A stretch of DNA of 64,000 bases from Ulota crispa (GCA_963920765.1 OY987250.1:11524409-11588408), one strand, 5' to 3'; counted from the stretch's first letter, positions 49,801-62,284 are shown. Notes: generated by a model not told the origin, from the letters alone. Made by a program: numbers and translations.

Positions 49801-51729
49801 TTGTAGATGCGGAGATAGTAAAGAACAAGTGCAAGAACAGCAAATACAACCACTGCTCCTCCAACCACGGCCCCAACTATTGTACCCGTGTTTGTAGAAT
49901 TCCCTGCATTACCTGCCTCTCCAAAACACATGGTTAAGCAACAACTTCCCAACGGCCATGAAAGTACCTCAGAAATCAGAACGGAAGTCTGAACCATATT
50001 GCAGATTTAAAAATATCAGTTTTAGGTTTCACATTTTCGATTGAGTGCACGAGGTAACAAAATGAAAAAAAAATCACTGATGACCTCGCAAGCCAGATTT
50101 TCAAGTCAAATGGAGGCCCCAGGGCTTGGGGTCGAGACATGAAGTCTAGGGAGCGCCACTCACTTGTGCCACTGCCACATATAACATTTTACAAGAACTT
50201 AGAATAAGCTCATCACCTGACTCTTAGTTACACCAACGACTACGGAAATGAGATGACAAGAGTTTGACGTTGATTATAGTCCCCATGTATATTCAAGATG
50301 CTTTTGCAGATTTTGCATATGCGTAAACTGAATTTCATCACAATGCAGATTCAAACGCACCCGTTCTGAGGATTGTAGTTTGTGTCTGCGGTCAGCCAAA
50401 ATCAGGAAATTAGTAACAGCATCAGACCGTTATCAAACGCGGTACTACAACATTGAACCATGTCCACCCCAGACTGATTAGTGAGGAAGGCTAGTGTAAA
50501 CTTATTGACACTATCCAAAAATGAAAATCTGCAGTGAATCAATCAGAGTTCCAGCCGCATTCAGCAAAGTGTAAATTACGCGAAGTGCAACATCGTTGGT
50601 ACCTAGCAGTGGAATGAAGGCATACTGCGTAGGCTGAAGGTTGTCCCAAACAACGCCTGGACTAAAGTTCTTAATAAGCTCTGTACTCGCGTTGAAATCC
50701 GAAGCAATGCCGCTCAGATTGCCACCCGTACCGCGCAGTACTACATATGTAAGAAGAAAGTAATGATTCGAGCTGGCGGGGTTATCGCATGAGCAATTCA
50801 CAGGAATCTCCAAGAACTGCCCAGTCGTTAAGTAATTAGGATCTGCAACATTGTTCACCGCTGCTACCCAATCACCTTGCGTTAGATTCTGGTAGGTAGT
50901 GGTAGTGATGCTGTCAAGATTGTCGCTCCCTGCGACCTGGAAAAATCACAAAAAATCAATTCGAGGCCTCGCTGATAGAGACTCGTAGTCCTCCAACCAG
51001 AACTCCAACCCGTACATCTGTAAGCTCACTACATGTACGCTGCCGAATGCTAAGATTGCATTTGTGGACAGTGTCTTGGTTTCAGGCTTCTCATGCAAGT
51101 CTTGGAGGAGTCAAGAAGGTCAGAATAAGCATAGTCTAGTGCATACGTGTTCATGATCAATCCACCAAATTTCCATAATCGTTGAATCAGATTTACTCCT
51201 TTCTCAGCAACAAACGTAAGAATTCAACATTAACTCTCAGCATGTGGACACAGGGCAGATCCTCATTTTCACAGTTTGCGGAAACTTCCCTTCAGTAGAA
51301 AAGATGCGAACCAAAGTCCAACCAAGTGCGAATTTCAATGATCCAATCTGGAGGTCAGGATAACCGACCAAGCCATACCTGGTACTGGAACATGTGTAAC
51401 AGTTGGTCATTGACGCAGTCGCAAGTAAAAGGGATGCGCAATGGATCGCCAGCCTCAATGAAATTAAGATCCACGATGTTAGGATTGACATCTTTGATTT
51501 TCTCCTGTGTCGTTTGGAACTTTTGCCCGATAGAAGTCAAATTCTCGCCTGGACGAATCCGGTAGAAAGCAAACGCAGTGTCGCACCCCGTCGCTGGCAC
51601 GCACGCAGCCTCCCCGAATTTCCAGGGAATCAAACACGCACACTGCAGCACTACTACTAAGGCCTTCATCACCAGCACGACACTCGTGGTCGGCCATGGA
51701 TGCTTCCGAGAGTTCCTCTGCTGCCTCAT
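46854..51729 (-). CDS. LysM domain receptor-like kinase (CERK1/LYK type)
   Basis: Eleven exons join in phase: 51379-51729, 50603-50936, 49706-49912, 49318-49508, 48962-49051, 48486-48582, 48137-48291, 47936-48039, 47365-47533, 47153-47251, 46854-47006. The protein has 649 residues from ATG 51729, or 629 from ATG 51669, whose hydrophobic [16 protein letters not shown] makes a cleaner signal peptide. Three LysM modules follow, separated by CxC motifs (CDC, CSC), then a transmembrane segment after [15 protein letters not shown] and a kinase domain with [37 protein letters not shown] and DFGLTKL. These match LYK receptors that bind chitin or lipochito-oligosaccharides and signal in immunity or symbiosis. 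Intact catalytic motifs argue for an active kinase, unlike LYR proteins. The exon 2 to 3 junction is the least certain; a short exon-like sequence near 50360-50391 does not fit the phase. Confidence 0.92.
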
Positions 51730-52758
51730 TCAGTAGTGTCTCTTGTCCAATTCAAGCCCTAATCAAGAGCCGTAATGCCTTAGCCTAAGTACGAAATGCT
51801 CAAAAACTCTCTACCATTTAGGGATCCAAAGCGTAACCAGCTGCCGTGTACTGCTACTACCACATTAATCTAAGGCTTCTCCCGCATTTACCGCCCGTCA
51901 TCAAACTCTGACAAGGATCCTGCGCTTCAACTAACCTTGATGATGAGAAACGGCAAGAAATTTTCCTGCTCGACCTATCGGTGGACACTCAGACGAAGCA
52001 AGAGACGAGGAGTTCAAACTGTCCACACAAGTATTTTCTTAAAATTCTGCAAAAATCGGCAACATTCAGATGAAGAAATGGGAGAGATACTTGAAACTCA
52101 GGATGCTTGTAAGCATGAGATCTGGCAGCATGAGCCGGAGCTGCAGGAACGACCGCAATCCCGATGCGCCGGCTCTGTCCTCGCAATACCTGAATCAGGG
52201 AAGAAGCCACGAGAATCGACGAGGAGGAGGAAAGGAAAGGAGCGATCTCAGAGACGAAAGGAACTCCGAATAAGTTACTGCGTCGACAAAGTGCAAGTGG
52301 GCTGTCTGTGCCACCTCGGATAATTGTTGGCCTCTGCCACCTCAGCATAGTAGCTCAGCAGGACAACTTTGATCGTGTTTGTCGGAGCTCTGACCAGAAT
52401 CCAGGCTCATGTGTGCTATACCAAATAAGGTAACCGTAGCCATACCTGACTAAGTGAAAACTTTTTGTGCTAATTATCGCTGTTGGTGTGGCTAATTGTT
52501 GTATAGTATTTTTTGAAAAAATGTAAATATTTAGCCAACTTTTATACACGGGTTTGGGAATAGGAGCCCAGATTTCAAGGGTTTCACTTGATGTCGTCTC
52601 ATCCTATTAGTGCAATATTCTAATTTCTCACAAAATCATCATGAGATATAGTTTTGATGAAAAGTTGAAAGCCTCCAACTTTACATTTGTAAAAAAAATG
52701 TAGCCATCCCTCCTACTCAACCATTTTTTGGTCAGAAAAAAAGCTAAGGCCACTTCAT
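51730..52758. other. Upstream region of the LysM kinase gene and spacer
   Basis: The first 600 bases are less AT-rich and probably contain promoter and leader. Overlapping open frames on both strands at 51937-52348 lack recognisable domains and look like byproducts of the composition. The remainder is AT-rich spacer. Confidence 0.4.
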
Positions 52759-53284
52759 CCAAAATATTTTCATTGTACCCAAGCAATTGAAGGTTTAGGG
52801 TACTTTGAGGTCTCGGAAAATTCAGGAAAAAAATCTGTAGGGAGGTGACCCCAAATCTTGACTGCTCCAAGTGAGCTCCTCTCTAATTTTGGCTGGAAAG
52901 GGTGATGACATGGCGTTTCCATCTACCGGCCATCCGCTTCACTGTGAAAGCTCTAGTGGTCAAAACCCTCCCATCGGCCAATAAGATGCTCTTAAATCTT
53001 AACCGCTTTCTAGTTTGTACTGTTTAGCCTTTCAACAAGCTATCACAGAACATCATTTTTGTGGAAAATTTTATTGTAGAATATTTTATAGAAAGGGTAA
53101 AGTTACAACTCATAGGATCCCAAAAAGGGGCTCTAGACTAACCTTGAAACTGCTTGGATGTGTTCCTATAATGCCATTGACGGTCCCAATCCCAACTCTC
53201 CCAAGATAGCTTAGCAACTACTATAAACCCTCAAATCTAGGATACAAAATTGAGTGCCGCTTGGGAATAGGTATGTCTACCTTA
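52759..53284. mobile_element. MITE family C, copy 2 (left end degraded)
   Basis: The right terminus (reverse complement TAAGGTAGACATACCTATTC, then CCAAGCGGCACTC) matches that of 37195-37609, and shared blocks cover the interior (AACATCATTTTTGTGGA; AAAGTTACAACTCATAGGA; TTCAGGAAAAAAAT). The left end is eroded and recognised only by TACCCAAGCA. It also has about 110 extra bases near 52870-53010 compared with copy 1. Confidence 0.68.
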
Positions 53285-53783
53285 AAGCATCATCAATCTA
53301 GCACTGGGATCAACTCACCAAAAATATAACTAACTTTTTCTTTATAATTAGAAAGTGTGACTAGTATTGTTAGAATTGTATACAAAATCTCACTAAACAA
53401 ATAAAATAATATATGGAGTTGGAAATTGGACAATCAAAATAAAGTTCATTAAAATTTAGCTAAAGGACAAATAACACAATAAATCAAGCTTAAGAGTAGA
53501 ATCTATGGTAATGGCACACCAAATTTTGAAAATTTGGTGTACCATTACCTTGGATTTTTTTTCCTAGGCATGGTTTGCCGTGTTGTTTGTCCTTTAGCTA
53601 TTTTTCAATGAGCTTTATTTTGATTGTCCAATTTCCAACTCCATATATTATTTTATTTGTTTAGTGAAATTTTGTATACAATTCTAACAATACTCGTCAC
53701 ACTTTCTAATCATAAACCAATAAAAAATAGCAGTATTTTTGGTGAGTTGTTCTCAGTACTGTGCTAGATTGATGATGCTTTTA
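53283..53783. mobile_element. 500-bp fold-back element
   Basis: TAAAGCATCATCAATCTAGC at the left pairs with GCTAGATTGATGATGCTTTTA at the right, and complementarity extends through nearly the whole arms to a centre near 53530 (GGTAATGGCACACC ... GGTGTACCATTACC). Arms are about 235-245 nt with scattered mismatches and small indels. Both ends abut other elements: the right end of family C on the left, and the TTAGGTTG element at 53781 on the right. Confidence 0.87.
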
Positions 53784-54040
53784 GGTTATCCCATACTATT
53801 TTCTTGACATTTCACACTATTTATATATTTACCAAGACTTCAATAACTTATGTCAATAATCATTGTGATGAATAATGGAGGAAGTAAGCATAAGGTTGGG
53901 CACAATAACAAGTCTCAAAGCTAGATAACAAGGAGGCTAGAACAAAACCATGAAATACTATAGTATAAAGAGAGTTGCATGCCCCTCCATGTGGCCAAGG
54001 GTGAGTCTTGAGGTAATTTTGCCAAGGTAAGGCAACCTAA
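53781..54040. mobile_element. MITE with TTAGGTTGCC ends, copy 1
   Basis: The left end TTAGGTTATCCCATACTATT and the right end GGCAACCTAA form a short imperfect inverted repeat. The left part aligns with the element at 54095-54364 (TTTCTTGACATTT). No coding sequence. No clear target duplication. Confidence 0.6.
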
Positions 54041-54094
54041 TTGTTAAGACAACCTAAATGCACTATTTGATGTACGGTACGTATTAAAATACAG

Positions 54095-54364
54095 TTAGGT
54101 TGCCCCACACTAGTTTCTTGACATTTTCCACTTTATAAATACTTACAGGGTACTACTGGTACTGCAAAATTTTCATCAAAAATTATATGCAATAAACAAA
54201 CTATAATCATAATAAGGATTTGACCATTACAACAACGTTGCATGAAAACAAAGTAGTGTCTTCCAAGTTATAAACCATGTATGATTCTAATAATTAGAAA
54301 ATTACATTCACCAAATGATAAAGTAATGAGACATGAGATAACTTTCTAGTGTAAGGCAACCTAA
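54095..54364. mobile_element. MITE with TTAGGTTGCC ends, copy 2
   Basis: The left end TTAGGTTGCCCCACACTA and the reverse complement of the right end TTAGGTTGCCTTACACTA match at 16 of 18 positions. It lies 54 bp from the related element at 53781-54040 in the same orientation. AT-rich interior with no frame. Confidence 0.72.
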
Positions 54365-54776
54365 TTATTAGAGCAACCTAAATGTTTGATTCATTGTATT
54401 TAAAGTTATTGACCCTAACTGTGACTTGTTTTAGATCTTTTTTTGCTTTGATTATGAAATCGTAGATGTTATCATAGTCTATTTCACAATTAGAGGCTAA
54501 TTATGCTGAACATACCAATTTGTGGATCTGATCTCTCATTTCTCTCGTAGGAACACATAAAAAAATCAGAAATTATACGAGAACACCAAATTCGAAGCTT
54601 TTGAATTCACACGTGGATTCGAAAATAATCAATCAATTTACCCTAGTGATAGGAAATACAATCAATCAACTACTAAGTAGAGTACTTTTTTATAATTAGA
54701 GTTTTAATAGTAAACAAATTGAAGTTTTCCCATCCGTAGGTTCACAAACTGGTGAGTTCAGTATGCGTGACCAAAA

Positions 54777-55053
54777 AACACCATATTCATTAAAATGGAC
54801 ATTGGGCACCTCTCAAAATATCCATGTTGATCTTGACCTAAATTAGCAATTTTCATTAAAATTAGATTTTTCAGCTAAATTGATAAAAAACTTTCCAATT
54901 TTAAGTCATTTTTGAAAGGTTAACTTTCTAATTTTAAATCATTTTTGAAAAGTTTTATGTCAATCTCAAATCGAGTTAAATTGACATAAAATCTTTTGTC
55001 AAATTTACCTCTCAATTCAATGGAAAATTCTCATTTTAATGAATATGGTGTTA
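54777..55053. mobile_element. MITE with AACACCATATTCATTAAAATG ends
   Basis: AACACCATATTCATTAAAAT at the left and its exact inverse ending at 55052 bound a 276-bp element. Within it, blocks around TTAAATTGAC and TTTTTGAAA form further imperfect inverted and tandem repeats. A single matching end with about 45 bases of shared sequence occurs at 61192-61240. Confidence 0.82.
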
Positions 55054-56520
55054 ACCTCTAAATGCCTGAGGCCTATTTTGAGCTCCTATGAATTCTCTCT
55101 AAATTGAATAAAAAGTCAACATTTTAATAGGTTTTATCAAAAATTTCAAGATTGTAGCCGTACAAATTCAAACTAGATATGTTAAAGAGCACATAGGAAA
55201 AGAAAACACAACAATATCACTTATGGATTGAAAGATTATAATGTTTGATCATGAGGGTTTTAAACTTGCAAAAACGACTAAAGTTGTTCAATCCTCTTTT
55301 CACATGTTGAATCTAAAAAGTTGGTCACCATAATAACATGAGGTTAAAGTGCATAACATACATAATGTAAATCACTTTATGGCTTTTCAAAATCTCTTTT
55401 ACAATTTTTAAAAATGAATTTCTAATGTAGAATTTTCTCCAAGACCTAATGTATTTGAGGCTCATTTCCAAGAGCTCTCAACACTATTAAAAGTCAAGAC
55501 CCTTGCATAAAATCTTCAATAGAAAAATCATAATCAATCCTTTTCAAAATCAGCTTTTTGATGCTAAAACTAGACTTTAAAGATAGTATTTGAAATTTTT
55601 TTACTTCAAATGTCAATTTCTCACTCCTCTACTTCTAGAATGAGTTGAAATATTTTGTACAAGTACCTCCCATAGTCTAGTGCAAGATCTTACGGTTCAA
55701 TTTATAAAAAAGAAACTATTTTTCTTGCCTTTCTACTTGTTCACTATAAGTGGCAATTTTCATAATTTTCACAAAAAAAATGGGCTTGGTCTTGTAGGGG
55801 ATATGACAAGGCATAGCAGGCAAGGCCTGCATTTAATGCCTTTTGACTGTGGAGCCTAAGGCTAGTAATAGAATTCAAATTTCCCACAAAAATCTGGGCG
55901 CTTCCCACTTATTTAGGCATGTTAGTTCATGACTCAAAGTACTAATTTTGTGGCTAGCCCTGTCGACCTTGCTTTGGCAAAACGTCATTCTTTCACTTTC
56001 CTCTCTCTATCTCTAAGTTTGCTTGAGTGCGTTGTTGTTGAAGTTTCTCTTGCGTGAAGTGACAGATTGTAATCTATATGTTGATGCCATTGAAGAGATA
56101 GAATTGCAAGATTGTTGCCGAGTATTGCTTGCAAGGGCGTTGTTGAAAATTGGTATGACAGTGAATCTGCAGATGTCATAGAATCTCCTCAGAGTCGGTT
56201 AGATCCAACATCAGAGATCACAAAGTTGCAGTAGCTGCTACGTGGGTTTGGGTGATTTTGATTTTTGTTTGTTCAACAATTATTCTAGTAGTACTAGAAG
56301 TGGGTTTTCTTGTACATGTGTCGTCAATTTTGGCAGTCCATTGTTTGTAGGTACAACATCTTAGACCCAATTAGTTACCTTTGTATTTGTCGCTGCATTT
56401 TTTGGATTTAGGACCGTGTATAATCATAGTCTAGGAGATAGAGAATTAAACCATCCATATATTGCGTAGTGTAATTTAGACCGCCTTGAGCTAAATGAGC
56501 AAATGATGATAACCATAATT
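55054..56520. other. AT-rich intergenic spacer
   Basis: No gene could be supported. Open frames are short and unmatched. A TTAACCTCTAAATGCC motif at 55050 resembles one end of the TTAA elements, but no partner end was found downstream. Confidence 0.45.
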
Positions 56521-56845
56521 TTTTTAGCTTGAGACCATCTAAACACTTATCCATAATTATTTTACAGAAATAAATGCCTTCATTCATGACAAGCACATGC
56601 ATTTTAGCTTGAGCCAATCTAAACACTCATCCATAATGCTGTGGCATAAAAGATTTTCTCATTTGATGAGAGGCAAATCTGTTTAGCTCAAACCAATCTA
56701 AATGTTATCCATGATGATTCGGCAAAAATGAGTTTCTTAGCTGATGACAAACATAAACTTTTTAGCTCAAGCCAATCTAAACTATCATCCATAGGGGTAT
56801 AGCAGATTTGAATTTCTTGTTTAGGTTGATTGGAATGAAATGTAA
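56521..56845. repeat. 80-bp tandem repeat, four units
   Basis: Units headed by a TTTAGCTYRAGVCCAATCTAA-like block start near 56521, 56602, 56681 and 56761, a spacing of 79-81 bp. Each unit also carries a CATCCATA/TATCCAT block. The units have diverged by several substitutions and small indels, so the array is old. It lies about 0.75 kb upstream of the DUF7869-like pseudogene. Confidence 0.82.
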
Positions 56846-57592
56846 CGCACACTTTCGTGAGGTACTTGAGTATGAAAGTTTTGTTCATTTGACAAAATAA
56901 ACACATGCTCCTTTATTTATCCATGTGCCGCAATCTTCAACCTAAGGTTTGATATTTTTTCATATCAAGGTGACAATATGTTGATGGAATAGTTATCCAA
57001 AAATTGTGATGTTTCATGTCATTACTGTTTCAATGAATTTTATCTGAATGAGTACATACCTGAAACAATGGTAACAGGAGGTGTCAACTGAGATGGCAGA
57101 TCAAATCTATTTGATCCAACATGCATTGTCTTGAGAGAGAGTTGATAGTGCTGTAATAGTATGTAATTCTTAATATTGGTAGTTCATATTTTTCTTTTTT
57201 TATGTGGAAGAAGTTCTGATAATTATAATATAATGATATTCAACGCTTTATGGATAGGAGTGTCTGTTTTGTAAGTGATGTCATTTAGTTCTACGTAGTT
57301 TGAGGTGCTTCAGATAATTGTTGGCGTCATTTTTCAGACCACTTAAAGCTATCGTTTTGAACCCTTAAATTGTCATATGTCTAGTAATAGTTTACAAGCT
57401 GCGGGTCAGAGAATATGGACAACTATTTTTACAGTTGTAATGTCTAATCATCAAAAAAACTTGCTACTGCAGTTTAGGTCAATTTGACCTGAATGACCTA
57501 CGTATTTAAGAAACCTCACAGTCAAATGTTGCCTACACTTTATGTTCCTGAAATAGTGTATTTGATCATGTTCATGCAATAGGAATCTAGCA

Positions 57593-60441
57593 ATGGATTG
57601 GGTGGATGACATGGACTTCTTGGACAACAAACTGGAAGTTCTTGACGGCATGGATACTGTTGTGCTAGACTATGAAGGGATTCTCCAATGTTTGTGGTAT
57701 TCAAAATGCGTGACTCTCTTCAATGTTCACGGTGTTCTAGTTCGTGAAGGTACATGCCATAGTGCGGACCCAGATTTTGTGCTTGGTGCAAATGGACCTA
57801 TTGGCAATGGTCATGTAATAGTTTACATATGCCGGACTCATTCAGAAAAAGACAAATTTGAAGAGGGAGTTTATTCCCTGATGTCTTGGCCCATTCACCT
57901 AGTCCATTGTCATGGAGCAAGTCTCCTTGATCATGAGGCACGTGATAAGTACAACATTCTATAGGAAAATACTTTCAATCCTCCATTTGCCACATCTTCT
58001 AGACCATATAAAAGTAGCATTAGAAATCCACCACGCGAGGTAGCTCTGAAATTGAAGCACCTTCTGACACAAGAGTCCATAAACTCTTGTTCTAACAAGG
58101 AATGTTGTCAAAGGAATTGCATCCAACCTTTTCCGAGGGAGAAAATTTGGGCCTTTTGTGAATGCATGTATTGGGATTCCACATTCAAGTTCAAGACATT
58201 CATGAAGACAGATGTGCACAAGCAAGTCCACTAGGATAGGCAAGGAAATAGGGTTGTCACAATTGAAGAGACAAATATATGTGTATGGGCCTAGATGCAT
58301 ACTGCTGGTATTCTTGAGTCCACATTATATTGTTATCAGACCTACGCAAATAAAGGCAAACAAGCACTGGCCCATGGAAACACATGCTTGATCAAGACAA
58401 GAAAGCATACAATGCAATCAATTGCTACCTTGAGGTGCATTCTAGAGAGCAGAGCAGATCACATGCCGCATCATAGTAGGAGTTTAAAGACAAGAGAGAA
58501 AGTGGAGTCCAAGATTCTGCCAGCTTCATTCAAGTGGAAGGGTATCATTCCACAAATCAATGAAGCAAACGCAGCTTTTGGGTTGAAGGAAGTGTCTACC
58601 TCAAACTTGAGCAAGATTAGATTAAACAACTTTGCAGAGTTGACGTCAAAAGATCTGGAGATAACTTTGCTAGATGTTCTATTTGCGACATGCTTAATGC
58701 ACTTCTGAAGAGTTCTATTGCAGGAACTCAACAAGCTATCATATGTGCAAATTAGCGGAACAAATATCTAGCCATTGTTTGTGCACACATGGAATATTAT
58801 TATGTGAATAGGTATCACTCTCATACGTTTCTTCATGAGGTATTGATCGTCATACACTACAAGATGGATCAGGCCAAAACAGCGTCTCTAGTGTTTTCCT
58901 ACAAGAGTAAGGATCTCAATGGTCTCATGAAGTTGCCTGTGTCAGTGACAAGAATGATCGTGCATGGTCACGGTGATGTGAGATACGCGCACTATGGCTT
59001 GGATATCTTTTCACATGATTTTAACTACATCGTTGGTTCAATGGCAAAACTATTACGTTCAATGGCAAAACTATTACGTGATTTGGAGCTGTCACCAAAG
59101 AATTCATCTTGTGAACTATTTGTGGGATCCAAATCATTGTTGTTGTTTGCAGTAGTGTTAGAGGGTGCAGAAAAGTGTAAAGAGTCGTTGCTACCTCGAC
59201 TGGTGAATTTTGTCCAAGCGACAACTTTGCCGCCCATTTTACAGGTGCATATGGACAGTGCAACGAGGGATAATAAGAATAGATATGTTTACTATTTTTG
59301 GTCCCTATTTGTTGCAAAAAAAAACCTTTTGTGAGGTAGTTGTGAACTTTATGATTGTCAGTCACATGCTCAACAACCTAGATGCGTTATTTGGAAGATG
59401 GAGCATGCTCCTGAAGAAAGAGAACTACCCTACTATTCCAGACCTCATGAAGTTGTTCATGGACTTAGAGAGTATCCCCACTATTCCCCATCTTATAGAG
59501 GAGGTGCCCAACTTCAAGAGGTTCATTGGAGGTAAATTTCTAGATGGTGAGGAAATGCTTGTTGGACATACGAGGCCATAGCAACTAAAGTTTTATTTAT
59601 ATTCAACTGGGTGTCCAATAATGAAATATAAACTGCATTGCAATGATCAAGTGTGATTATGAGAAGATGGAAGAGGGATTAAGTTGTGGAAGGAAGACTT
59701 GTAAGAGCGGAGTTTATGGCCACGTGGGGTACCACAGGCTATTCCTCAACATACAATGAGGAGCATGGAGGAAATCTTAAAAGGTTTATGTGGATTTCAC
59801 AAGTATTGGGAAAACATGTGCATTGATGACGCAAATGGAGAGTACAGAAGACAACACAAGAATCTTGTGCATTATTGGAGACAAATTAGAGTAGTATTGC
59901 AAGCACCTTTACCAATCTCTACAATTTTGAGAGACAGGTTTTGGCCAACTACTCGAGTTGAGACCGTTCTAGCAGATGAATTTGCGGACAATGGCAATGA
60001 TCGTGAGGAATTTGGAGAAGATGACGCATATGTAGGCTCTTTACAAGGTCGCCCACTTCCATCCTTTAGAGTGGAGAGGGACTTGCAAGATGGATATTTT
60101 GTCGCAGTACATCCCAGTGAGGGTGACAATCGTTCAATGTGGATTGCTAAGGCTTTATCTAACCCTAACTCAAACCTAAATTATCCAAACTGCATACATA
60201 TTCAATATTTTTGTCCAACAGCAAAAGATCAAGATATTCAAGACAACTACATTGGATGGGATGCTCTGAAAGGATTACGATGGAAGGTTGATGAAACAGA
60301 ACCACCAAGGTAGGAAGAGACAAGTATTTTGATGATAGCATGGAAGTCTAGACTCAAACAAGATAGAATTGAGTGCACAGTAAAAAAATCTAGTGCTCAA
60401 ATTCAAGTCATTAAGGAGAGCTTGACTTTGTATACATTGTA
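57593..60441 (+). pseudogene. DUF7869-like gene, broken
   Basis: A degenerate coding sequence of about 900 codons runs without visible introns. Frame changes occur between about 58700 and 58790 and at an A9 run near 59318, with in-frame stops near 57962, 58232, 58706, 59579 and 60310. Recognisable blocks are HMDSATRDNKNRYVYYFWSL, then after the A9 shift FCEVVVNFMIVSHMLNNLDALFGRWSM, then GEYRRQHKNLVHYWRQIR, SFRVERDLQDGYFVAVHPS and WDALKGLRWKVDE. The DNKNRY and LDALFG pattern matches the DUF7869 family, often found in repeat-like multicopy genes; the usual GHTH motif is lost (SHML). A 21-bp in-frame duplication (SMAKLLR twice) lies near 59040. Function of the family is unknown; association with mobile elements is inferred. 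Confidence 0.7.
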
Positions 60442-61340
60442 GAGTAGAAATAGCCACAATGAGTCTAATTAGGTTTGTTTAGTATGTACGATATTCAAAA
60501 ATGTATGATTTATTAATTTATCGTTCATATTTTCAAAGAGTTTTGAAGGTTTATTCATGTACTTTGGTTAAAATTATATTTATAAGCAAATGGTGATCAT
60601 TATATTACAATTGCAAATTAGGCATCACTTGAATAGTACTGCCTTTGCCATAAATTGATATTCATTTAAGTTTTATATTTGTATTCCAAAAGATATTATT
60701 GTTAGAATGGGAGGGAAGTTAGCAACATGTGAACATAGACCATGAGCATGGTCATGCAACCCAATCCCATGTTGTGAAGGGAGTGGCCATTGCCGTTTTT
60801 GAAACATGGATTGAAAATTTAGTTTCCAAGAAATTTGAAAATGCACTACAAAATATAAATTAACAAGAAATTGATCCAAAACTATACAAGCATATTTAAT
60901 CCTTCATGAAACTTAGAAAAGACCATGAAAATTGAATCTTATGTACCTTATTATACAACTTGTTGTGGAATAGGAAGATCATTTTAGGACAAAGACAGTA
61001 CAAAGGAGTAATTATTTGTTGAGACGCACATTGGACTATTCATATGTGTATATGCAACCACTGTTGGGCAAAGTTCATTGTATGCATACCTCTCGTTTTA
61101 ATGGATATTGCTATTTTTAACTATTGTAATTAGTGACCTTGGAACTAAATGACAACACATTCATGCTAGCAATCTCTTAAAGTAATGACTAATATTATTT
61201 TGAGAAGTGCCCAATATCCCATTTTAATGAATATGGTGTTCTATGTATTTACTTAGGAAATGCTTGCCCAAATACCCCAAAAGCCCAAAGTGGGTTCCTT
61301 GGTCCTTTAGGGGTTCACATAGAGTTTTGAACACTTGGTT
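60442..61340. other. AT-rich spacer with orphan transposon ends
   Basis: A lone terminus matching the 54777 element is at 61192-61240 (CATTTTAATGAATATGGTGTT), and an end resembling the 7086 element is at 61292-61316 (GGTCCTTTAGGGGTT). Their partner ends were not found. Nothing else was supported. Confidence 0.5.
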
Positions 61341-61572
61341 TTAACCCCTGAAGGGCCCTTGGGCTCTAGAAATACGGTACCAAATACAGTTGCAACCAAT
61401 ATTCAAAAGTTTGAATCAACTGGAAATTAAGTGTTACAACTATACATATTGAAGGGTTGTATGATGGTGGGTACATAAAAAAATTTGGAAAGCCCTCAGG
61501 GCAGCTCAAATACATTTGTACATACAACCGTACACACAGCTGCAAAGGACTTTCGGGCTGTTTAGGGATTAA
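61341..61572. mobile_element. piggyBac-like miniature element, TTAA ends
   Basis: TTAACCCCTGAAGGGCCC at the left and TTAATCCCTAAACAGCCC as reverse complement of the right bound 232 bp, with TTAA on both sides. The match is imperfect (about 13 of 18). No coding sequence. Confidence 0.55.
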
Positions 61573-61787
61573 TAGAGAATTTTTGGATATCATGTGACCA
61601 AAAAGAACCCACGCTTTATAATGCAAATTACATATGATCAAAAAGCTAAATCATCATACCAACCGCTTGCCGTTTTAACAAAATAAAATCTTCACTTAGT
61701 TTTGCATACATGTACGCATATGCATAAATCTTAATATAAATCTCTCAGTTATTTAGCTTCCAAACAAAGACAACACGTTTTTGACAA

Positions 61788-62025
61788 TTAACCCCTAAGC
61801 GTCCGGTCAACATTATACTATCAATGGGCCCACAAACTTTATCTCACTTTTTCTCTCAATCCGTACGGTGAAAACAGTCACAGTTGGTCCCCATCAGCAA
61901 AGAAGGTAATCTTTTTTCAAATCTTACGATCACTTTTTTTGGATGTAATTTTCCAAGCTGTGGTGACCATTAAACCCCCCATTTTCTCCTAAATCCTAAA
62001 CTAACTCTAGGCGCTTAGGCGTTAA
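61788..62025. mobile_element. piggyBac-like miniature element, TTAA ends
   Basis: The left end TTAACCCCTAAGCGTCC and the reverse complement of the right end TTAACGCCTAAGCGCCT match at most positions, with intact TTAA on both sides, in a 238-bp element. No coding sequence. Confidence 0.7.
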
Positions 62026-62284
62026 TGAACATTAATTCTTCTTCATTAAAACCTTCACGATAGCCAGGAAACAAAATTAATGATATACTTGAAAGTGATG
62101 TGCTGAACATGCTGTCACTATAAGTGCAAGTGCAAAAGGTCAACATTTAGTACTAAGCTTACACTCCAAATAATCAGGTACCAAAATTCAAAAAAAGAAG
62201 AAGTTAAAAGGCCAATTTTCAATTTGATTATTTCTTAATTTTGTTATTTTTCCCTCAACTCATAACATAAAAAATCTAGAAGGG

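Noticed and set aside
50355-50395. Extra LysM kinase exon encoding DTNYNPQNG
   Set aside because: It has AG and GT borders but its phase does not join to the transmembrane exon, whereas direct joining of 50603 to 49912 keeps the frame.
51937-52348. Overlapping ORFs of 128 and 119 codons upstream of the LysM kinase gene
   Set aside because: Arg/Glu-rich low-complexity translations on opposite strands without family features. Most likely promoter or leader sequence.
58789-60313. Treating the pieces of the DUF7869-like region as several separate small genes
   Set aside because: The pieces align in order with one protein family and are separated only by stops or frame changes, so one broken gene is the simpler account.
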